The notes beneath the pieces were generated by a model. It did no database searches. It was not told the DNA's origin and worked only from the letters and a program-made list of their open reading frames with translations. 64,000 bases of DNA, taken from Beijerinckiaceae bacterium. Its GTDB lineage: Bacteria; Pseudomonadota; Alphaproteobacteria; Rhizobiales; Beijerinckiaceae. Shown here one piece after another: positions 58,612 through 64,000 of this stretch. How positions within the stretch are numbered: position 1 is the first letter of the stretch; each line of letters begins with the position of its first letter. The stretch covers positions 1 through 64,000 of the forward strand of contig JAIETL010000046.1 of NCBI GenBank assembly GCA_019745195.1, read 5' to 3'. A program made the position numbers and the translations under genes.

Positions 58612-59066
58612 CGGCTTCCTCCCGGCATCCCATCGTCGTCGTCATCGGCCGCGCCCGGAAGCAGCGCGGCGAGCCCGCGCGCGACGTCGATGACGATCCG
58701 CTCGGCCCGCGCGTTCATCTCGGGCGTGCCGAAATCCGGCAACTCGACCACCAGCCGCCGCATCGGCCGGGCCGTCTCGACGACTTCGAGCCGGCCCGGA
58801 TGAGCGGCGCGATAGGCGCAGAGGAAGGCCTCGCGCTCCGGCGGCGCGAAATGGCAGAGGTGGAAGATCGTCTCCAGATGCTGCACCGGCACGGGCGTGG
58901 CATAGGAAGGGCTGATGATCTGGGAGATGAAACTGCGGTTCTTGCCGAGCGCCGCCGCCAGTCTCTGGCGTGTGCCCGACGGGCGGTTTTCGATGACGGC
59001 GCGCAGGATCGCCTTGTACTCGGCGAGCGGGGAGGGCTCGGGCGCGACGGCTTCTGGGCTGGTCAT
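58608..59066 (-). CDS. Helix-turn-helix-like protein of the dha operon
   Basis: A 152-residue protein coupled on both sides by ATGA overlaps to the enzyme I gene and dhaK. Residues 15-80 look like a lambda-repressor-type HTH (GTRQRLAAALGKNRSFISQI, then the helix around VQHLETIFHLCHF). The C-terminal half has an unrecognised region and an acidic tail (ADDDDD). Probably a regulator of the operon or a PTS-linked sensor. No clear family can be named. Confidence 0.6.
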   Translation of the reverse strand: MTSPEAVAPEPSPLAEYKAILRAVIENRPSGTRQRLAAALGKNRSFISQIISPSYATPVPVQHLETIFHLCHFAPPEREAFLCAYRAAHPGRLEVVETARPMRRLVVELPDFGTPEMNARAERIVIDVARGLAALLPGAADDDDDGMPGGSR

Positions 59067-60670
59067 GCGGCTGGCCCCGGCGCGGCGAGTTCGACCTCGC
59101 GGATCGCGGCCTTCGTCACGGCCAGCAGGCCGGGCGAGACCGACAGCGTGCGCAATCCCGCGCGCAACAAGGCGGCGATCAGGCGTGGGTCGCCGCCAGC
59201 GTCGCCGCAGAGGCTGACCTCGCGGCCGCTCGCCGCGCCATGCGCGGCGACACGGGCAATCATGGCGAGCACGCCGGGATGCAGGACATCGGCATAGGGC
59301 GCGACCTCGGAGCCGTCGCGGGAGGCGGCCGTGGCATATTGGGTCAGGTCGTTCGAGCCGATCGAGAAAAAGGCCGCATCGAACGCATCGACCGCCATGG
59401 CGGCGGCTGGCACCTCGACCATGATGCCGAGCGCGGGCAGGGCGCAGGCTCCGCCTTCGGTCAAGAGTTCTCCCACCACATCCTCGAGCAGCGCCCGCGT
59501 CTGTTCCAGCTCATGCGGCGCTGTCACCATCGGGAGCATGATCTTGAGCGGGCCAAGCGCCGCGGCGCGCGCCAGCGCCCGGAGCTGAATGCGAAACACG
59601 TCCGGGTGGCGCAGGGACAGCCTGATTCCGCGCAGACCAAGGAAGGGGTTGCTCTCGCCGGCGATCGTGTAGCCCGGGATCGGCTTGTCGCCGCCAGCGT
59701 CGAGCGTGCGGATCGTCACAGGGCGGCCGGCGGCCCAGCCCAGCAACTGCGCATAAAGCTCGTACTGGAGCGCTTCATCACGCAGCGCCTGCTCGACCAA
59801 AAATTCGGTCCGGGTCAGGCCGATCCCGTCGCAGGCCGCGACCGGGAACCCCGCGACATCGGCCATGCCGGCGACATTGATCATCACCGCGACCGGCGTG
59901 CCGTCGCGGGTCAGGGCCGGCTCGCCCATCCGGGCCTCGGCCCTGGCCCGCGCCGCGCCGAGTGCGCCTGCCTGCGACCGCGCTTTTGCAACGCTGTCTG
60001 GCGACGGCCCGGTCACAACAGTTCCCGCCGCACCGTCCACGACAATAACGCCGAACACGCTCCGCCAGTCGGGCCCGATGCCGACCACCATCGGCACGCC
60101 TCGGCCGCGCGCCAGCATCGCGACATGGCTGGACGGGCTGCCCGCGCCCAGCACGATGCCGCCGCCCTGCGACCAGTCGATGCCAAGAAAGGCCGATGGC
60201 GAGAGGTCCTCCCCGACGATGACGGAGCCGGTTTTCGCCTGCGTCAATTCGGGCAGCCCGAGGATGTGACGCAGCACCCGGTCGCGTATATCGGCGAGAT
60301 CGGCCGAGCGGGCCCGGAAATACGGATCGTCGGAATTCTCATATCCGCCGATCTCCTCGGCCATGGCCTGCCGCCACGCCGTCTCAGCCGGCTCCCCGCG
60401 TTCGATCGCGGCGTAGGCGCTTTCGGTCAGGGCGTCGTCATCGAGCAGCGCTATCTGGAAACCGACGATGTCGGCGGCCTCGCCCTCGAGGCTTCCCGCC
60501 AGAGCGGTGACGGCTTCCAGCGCGGCGGCCACGGCGTCCGCCAGGGTTTGCCTCTCGCTCGCGACTGGACCCTTCGCTCGCGTCGCCTCGCCGATCGCGC
60601 GAAAGATCGCGGCAGGCCCGAAGGCCAGGCCGGGCGAGGCGGGCAGGCCGGACAGGCGTCGTTCCACCAC
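59063..60670 (-). CDS. Phosphoenolpyruvate-protein phosphotransferase (enzyme I)
   Basis: A 535-residue enzyme I: N-terminal domain with the phosphorylated His182 in GAGSPSSHVAMLARGRGVP, and a full C-terminal PEP-binding TIM barrel (GIGLTRTEFLVEQ; RTLDAGGDKPIPG; GSNDLTQYATAASRD; CGDAGGDPRL). It is somewhat shorter than E. coli EI (about 575). In E. coli the enzyme I-like part of DhaM is only the phosphohistidine domain; here a complete, separate EI is in the operon. Three bases after HPr. Confidence 0.92.
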   Translation of the reverse strand: MVERRLSGLPASPGLAFGPAAIFRAIGEATRAKGPVASERQTLADAVAAALEAVTALAGSLEGEAADIVGFQIALLDDDALTESAYAAIERGEPAETAWRQAMAEEIGGYENSDDPYFRARSADLADIRDRVLRHILGLPELTQAKTGSVIVGEDLSPSAFLGIDWSQGGGIVLGAGSPSSHVAMLARGRGVPMVVGIGPDWRSVFGVIVVDGAAGTVVTGPSPDSVAKARSQAGALGAARARAEARMGEPALTRDGTPVAVMINVAGMADVAGFPVAACDGIGLTRTEFLVEQALRDEALQYELYAQLLGWAAGRPVTIRTLDAGGDKPIPGYTIAGESNPFLGLRGIRLSLRHPDVFRIQLRALARAAALGPLKIMLPMVTAPHELEQTRALLEDVVGELLTEGGACALPALGIMVEVPAAAMAVDAFDAAFFSIGSNDLTQYATAASRDGSEVAPYADVLHPGVLAMIARVAAHGAASGREVSLCGDAGGDPRLIAALLRAGLRTLSVSPGLLAVTKAAIREVELAAPGPAA

Positions 60671-60673
60671 GCC

Positions 60674-60961
60674 TCACTCCTCACCGAATTTGCGCTCGAC
60701 GATGTCGATCAGCGCCGCGACAGCGGCGTCGGCATCGGCCCCGCTGGCTTTGAAATGCAGCACCTCGCCCTGCGAGGCCTTCACCCGCATGATCTTCACG
60801 GGGCTCTTGGCGTCGGTCCACGGGCCGGCCGCGCTGGTCGCTACCTCGATGCGGGCGGCAAAGCGCTTGGCGAGCTGGGTGAGCTTCACCGACGGGCGGG
60901 CATGAAGCCCGACCGTATTGATGAGCCGGGCGCTGGCCGTCACCTCCTGCATGTCCGTCAC
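60674..60961 (-). CDS. HPr-type phosphocarrier protein
   Basis: A 95-residue HPr with the active-site histidine His20 in NTVGLHARPS. Around the usual serine-46 position it reads DAKSPVKIMRVKASQG, close to the family DAKSIMGLM. It relays phosphate from the neighbouring enzyme I to the EIIA. 41 bases from the EIIA gene. Confidence 0.9.
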   Translation of the reverse strand: MTDMQEVTASARLINTVGLHARPSVKLTQLAKRFAARIEVATSAAGPWTDAKSPVKIMRVKASQGEVLHFKASGADADAAVAALIDIVERKFGEE

Positions 60962-61002
60962 GTCCTTCCAGATTGTCCCGTCACGTTGTCCCGCCGGCCA
61001 TT

Positions 61003-61401
61003 TCAGGCCGACATCAGTTCCTCGGCGGTGGCGCGAACCACCGCAAGCGCCGATCCACCCGAGGCTTCCGTCGCCGCCATCACTGCGCCCTCGACGATCG
61101 GCGCGTTGCAGATCACGATCCGCTCGCGCCGCTCCTCCGGCATCATCTCGACCGCCATCTCGCTATTGGTCTCGGCTCCGCCGAGATCGACCAGGATCGC
61201 GACGCCGGCCTCCGACCAGGCCCGGTCGATCGCGGCCATGATCGCGGCGACGTCGGTGCCGAGCCCGCCCTCGGCATTGCCGCCGACGCTGGCGAGCGGC
61301 ACGTTGTCGCCGACCATCTGGCGCACCATGTCGGCCGCCCCCTCGGCGACCTTGGCCGAGTGCGACACGATCACGATTCCCACATTCGGGTTGGCTGGCA
61401 T
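61003..61401 (-). CDS. dhaM: PTS EIIA component of DhaM type
   Basis: A 132-residue mannose-type EIIA: N-terminus VGIVIVSHSAKVAEG with the phosphorylated His14, and the conserved GGLGTDVAAIMAAI and VDLGGAETNSEMA segments. It is DhaM without the HPr and EI domains fused in E. coli. ATG 61401 gives the family N-terminus; upstream extension is Arg/Ser-rich. Four bases from dhaL. Confidence 0.9.
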   Translation of the reverse strand: MPANPNVGIVIVSHSAKVAEGAADMVRQMVGDNVPLASVGGNAEGGLGTDVAAIMAAIDRAWSEAGVAILVDLGGAETNSEMAVEMMPEERRERIVICNAPIVEGAVMAATEASGGSALAVVRATAEELMSA

Positions 61402-61405
61402 GGCT

Positions 61406-62008
61406 TCAGGCTCCCAGGACGCCGCAGATGGCCCCGACGAGCAGCGCCGACGAGTGCGCCCCGGGGTCGACATGGCCGATCGAGCGCTCGCCCAGGAACG
61501 AGGCGCGCCCGCGAATGGCTTTCAGCGGCGCGGTCGCCGCTGCAGCGTCATTGGCGACGCGCGGCAGACGCATACCGAGATCGGTCTCGCCGGCGGCCAG
61601 CGCAGCCTGCACGGGGGCGAGCACGTCGAGCATGGTCTTCTGGCCGAGCTCGGACTTGCCGCGCGCCTTCACCGCCTCGATCGCCGCGCCCAACGCCCGC
61701 GCCAGATCCGCAATCGTCGGCTCGGCTGGCAGCGCTTTGCCGAGGCTCATGAACAGCGTGCCGTAGAGCGGGCCGGACGCGCCGCCGACCTTCATCACCA
61801 GCGTCGTGCCGATCGCCTTCAGCGCCTCGGGCAGCGGCTTGGCTACGATTGTGTCGGCATCGGCCAGCACCGCCTCGAAGCCGCGCTTCATGTTGAGACC
61901 GTGATCGCCGTCGCCGATCGCCTGGTCGAGCGCCGTCAGTTCGTCGGCATAGGCGACCACAGTCGCCGTCATCGCCTCGATCAGCCTTCGCTTCAGTGCG
62001 TCATCCAT
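61406..62008 (-). CDS. dhaL: Dihydroxyacetone kinase ADP-binding subunit DhaL
   Basis: A 200-residue DhaL. The Mg-ADP-binding acidic cluster is DQAIGDGDHGLNM, with GGASGPLYGTLF, and the C-terminal HVDPGAHSSALL. Keeps a bound ADP that DhaM rephosphorylates. Lies three bases from the ABC gene upstream. Confidence 0.93.
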   Translation of the reverse strand: MDDALKRRLIEAMTATVVAYADELTALDQAIGDGDHGLNMKRGFEAVLADADTIVAKPLPEALKAIGTTLVMKVGGASGPLYGTLFMSLGKALPAEPTIADLARALGAAIEAVKARGKSELGQKTMLDVLAPVQAALAAGETDLGMRLPRVANDAAAATAPLKAIRGRASFLGERSIGHVDPGAHSSALLVGAICGVLGA

Positions 62009-62011
62009 CGC

Positions 62012-63037
62012 TCACCTCGCCCGCTGGCCGTCGGCGTCGAAGAACAAGGGCCGCTGCAAGTTCACAGCCACCTCGTCGCCGACGGAGAGCCCTTCATCGG
62101 GATCGATCAGGCTGACGATCTGCTGCCCGCCCATGGCGATGTGCAGATGGTTCTGGTCGCCGAGCCGCTCGATCCAGGTGACCTTGCCTGTGCTCTGGCC
62201 AGTGACCGCGCCGTTCTTCGCCCTGGCGATGGCGAGATGCTCGGTGCGCGCGCCGATCACCTCTGCCGTCGCCGGTGCATCGATATGCGCAAACAGCGCG
62301 CGCGGCATCAGGTTGATGCCTGGGCTGCCGAGCCGCGTCGCGACATAGGTGTCGGCCGGATCCTCGTAAATGGCGCGCGGGCTGCCGATCTGGACGAGCC
62401 GGCCCCGGTCGATCACGCCGATGCGCGAGGCCAGCGTCATCGCCTCGGTCTGGTCGTGGGTGACGTAAAGCATGGTCGCGCCAAGATCCTGCTGGATGCG
62501 CTTCAGTTCGACGCGGAGTTCCGAGCGCAGCTTGGCGTCGAGCGAGGACAGCGGCTCGTCCATCAGGGAGATTGCCGGACGCCGCACCAAAGCGCGACCG
62601 ATCGCGACGCGCTGCATCTGGCCGCCCGACAGTTGCGTCGCGCGGTTGTCGAGCTTGTCTGCGATCCGCAGCAGGCCCGCCACCTCGCCGACGATGCGCT
62701 TCACCTCGGGCTCGGGCGTGCGCCGCGTCGGCGAGCGTAGGGGGAAGGCGAGATTGTCGAAAACGCTCAGATGCGGATAGAGCGAGTATTGCTGGAACAC
62801 GAAAGTCACGTCGCGGGCGGCCGGCGGCAGGGCCGTGACATCGACGCCGTCAATGAGGACGCGTCCGGCATCGGGGCTCTCCAGCCCAGCGATGAGGCGC
62901 AGCGCAGTCGTCTTGCCGGCTCCGGTCGGTCCGAGCAGCACGACGAACTCGCCGTCGGCGATGGTCAGCGACAGCTCGGCGATGGCTACATTCGCGCCGA
63001 ACCGCTTGGTCACCTGCGAGAGCGCGATCTCAGCCAT
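62012..63037 (-). CDS. ABC transporter ATPase, polyol/sugar type (second of pair)
   Basis: A 341-residue MalK/UgpC-like ATPase: Walker A GPTGAGKTT, Q-loop FVFQQYSLYPHLSVFDN, signature [14 protein letters not shown], Walker B ISLMDEPLSSLD, then a C-terminal OB/TOBE domain. ATG 63037 overlaps the upstream ABC gene by eight bases. Two tandem, non-identical ATPases recall the GlpS/GlpT pair of the rhizobial glycerol ABC importer; the association with dha genes makes a polyol or ketose substrate likely. Confidence 0.87.
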   Translation of the reverse strand: MAEIALSQVTKRFGANVAIAELSLTIADGEFVVLLGPTGAGKTTALRLIAGLESPDAGRVLIDGVDVTALPPAARDVTFVFQQYSLYPHLSVFDNLAFPLRSPTRRTPEPEVKRIVGEVAGLLRIADKLDNRATQLSGGQMQRVAIGRALVRRPAISLMDEPLSSLDAKLRSELRVELKRIQQDLGATMLYVTHDQTEAMTLASRIGVIDRGRLVQIGSPRAIYEDPADTYVATRLGSPGINLMPRALFAHIDAPATAEVIGARTEHLAIARAKNGAVTGQSTGKVTWIERLGDQNHLHIAMGGQQIVSLIDPDEGLSVGDEVAVNLQRPLFFDADGQRAR

Positions 63038-64000
63038 GGTTGCGCCCCGTCGCAGCCGCCTCATGCAGCGCCGAGCGGATCGCCTTGCCCGTCGCGGCGT
63101 CGAACAGCGAGAGCCGCTCGGGCTTGAAGGAAAGGCTGACCCGGTCGCCCGCTCTGGCGCCCAGATGGGCCGGCAGGCGCGCCTTCAGCGTCCCGCGCGG
63201 CGTGGTCAGCGTGACGATCTGGTTGGTGCCGAGATACTCCGCGCCAAAAATTTCGGCCGGCAGGGCCGCGCTCGTTGCGCCGGGCTCGCCGATGACGATC
63301 TGCTCGGGCCGGACTCCGAGCGCCAGCGGGCCGGCTCCGCGTGTCTCTCGCAGCGCCGGCAGGGCGACCGCCGTGCCGTCGATCGTCACCGCGGTAGCCC
63401 CCGTCGTCGTCGCTCCGTCGAATCGGACGAAGTTCATCGACGGCGAACCGATGAAATCGCCGACGAACATCGAGTTCGGCCGGTCGTAGATCTCCTGCGG
63501 CGATCCGAGTTGCTCGATGACGCCCTCGTTCATCACCGCGATGACGTCGGCCATCGACATCGCTTCGAGCTGGTCATGCGTGACATAGACCGTCGTCGCC
63601 TTCAGCCGGTCGTGCAGCGCCCGGAGCTCGCCGCACATCAGATGCCGGAACTCGGCGTCGAGCGCGCCGAGCGGCTCGTCCATCATGAAGGCTTTTGGTT
63701 CGCGCACGATCGCGCGGCCGAGTGCGACGCGCTGACGGTCGCCGCCCGAGAGCCCGGAGACCGGCTTGTCGAGCATGTGCTCGATGCGCAGCGTCCTCGC
63801 CGCCCCCTCGACGCGCCGTCGGGTCTCGTCCTTGGGCACGCCCATCGAGACCAGCGGGAAGGCGATGTTCTTGCGCACGTTCATATGCGGGTAGAGCGCG
63901 AAGAGCTGGAACACCATGGCGATGTCGCGCTCGCGGGCCCGCTTGAAGGTGACGTCCTCTCCGTCGAGCCGGATCGAGCCCGAGGAGGGCAGCTCCAGCC
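63030..64000 (-). CDS. ABC transporter ATPase (first of pair), 5' end missing
   Basis: The frame is open to the right window edge, so the N-terminus with Walker A is outside. The visible 322 residues start within the domain (LDGEDVTFKRARERDIAMVF), carry the Q-loop FQLFALYPHMNVRKN, signature LSGGDRQRVALGRA, Walker B FMMDEPLGALD, H-loop VYVTHDQLEA and a C-terminal TOBE domain. It is clearly different in sequence from its neighbour, so the two probably form a heterodimer. Permeases and a binding protein would be expected beyond 64000. Confidence 0.87.
   Translation of the reverse strand, partial: LELPSSGSIRLDGEDVTFKRARERDIAMVFQLFALYPHMNVRKNIAFPLVSMGVPKDETRRRVEGAARTLRIEHMLDKPVSGLSGGDRQRVALGRAIVREPKAFMMDEPLGALDAEFRHLMCGELRALHDRLKATTVYVTHDQLEAMSMADVIAVMNEGVIEQLGSPQEIYDRPNSMFVGDFIGSPSMNFVRFDGATTTGATAVTIDGTAVALPALRETRGAGPLALGVRPEQIVIGEPGATSAALPAEIFGAEYLGTNQIVTLTTPRGTLKARLPAHLGARAGDRVSLSFKPERLSLFDAATGKAIRSALHEAAATGRNHG

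Noticed and set aside
59240-62740. Plus-strand open frame of about 1170 codons across the dha operon
   Set aside because: It spans several real minus-strand genes with conserved active sites; the translation is low-complexity and shadows them.

Overview
The window is a high-GC chromosomal stretch from an alphaproteobacterium, almost certainly a member of the Hyphomicrobiales (Rhizobiales). The call rests on conserved gene neighbourhoods: rpsF-rpsR-DUF2232-rplI next to dnaB-alr-radA-cvpA-purF; fabD-fabG-acpP-fabF-mltG-yicC-gmk facing rsmA-pdxA-lptD-lptG-lptF; coaD and proS-lolC-lolD-dnaE; and tig, clpP, clpX and lon. It also rests on the short proline--tRNA ligase without an editing insert, and on GAAC-N7-GAAC LexA-type and RpoH-type promoter motifs. 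A Bosea-like organism would fit, but genus is inference only.

Layout. 1-5.4 kb: a truncated exported Gly/Tyr/Arg-rich protein, a UPF0114 membrane protein, a HerA/DUF87 ATPase, a small exported YARHG protein, a Gfo/Idh/MocA oxidoreductase and rsgA. 5.4-16.2 kb (mostly minus): SDR, purF, cvpA, radA, alr, dnaB, rplI, DUF2232, rpsR, rpsF, with a VapBC toxin-antitoxin pair on the plus strand between rplI and dnaB. 16.6-23.5 kb (plus): type II fatty-acid synthesis genes, then mltG, yicC and gmk. 23.5-30.2 kb (minus): rsmA, pdxA and the LPS-export genes lptD, lptG and lptF, without surA. 30.4-42.4 kb: pepA, holC, a lipoprotein, an alpha/beta hydrolase, an ABC-F ATPase, a frameshifted chemoreceptor, coaD, proS and lolCD. 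42.5-46.3 kb: a 36-residue membrane peptide behind a promoter carrying LexA-type sites, then dnaE. 46.4-50 kb: FkbM methyltransferase, a nicotinamidase with a possible exported form, a DoxX-like protein and a multicopper-oxidase-fold protein that has lost much of its copper site. 50.1-57.4 kb: tRNA-Leu, tig, clpP, clpX, lon, tRNA-Val, tRNA-Asp. 57.6-64 kb (minus): one tight operon of two ABC ATPases, dhaL, an EIIA (DhaM-type), HPr, enzyme I, a helix-turn-helix protein and dhaK. This looks like a private PEP-dependent phosphorelay feeding a dihydroxyacetone-type kinase beside a polyol or sugar importer.

Several palindromic intergenic elements, probably dispersed repeats, sit in gaps between co-directional housekeeping genes. 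One ends one base before the gmk start codon, and another supplies the last codons and stop of the DoxX-like gene. The most interesting candidate for new biology is the SOS-type promoter and 36-residue membrane peptide upstream of dnaE, which resembles in layout the Caulobacter SOS division inhibitor SidA. Next are the dha operon with free-standing PTS proteins and the degenerate multicopper oxidase paired with DoxX.
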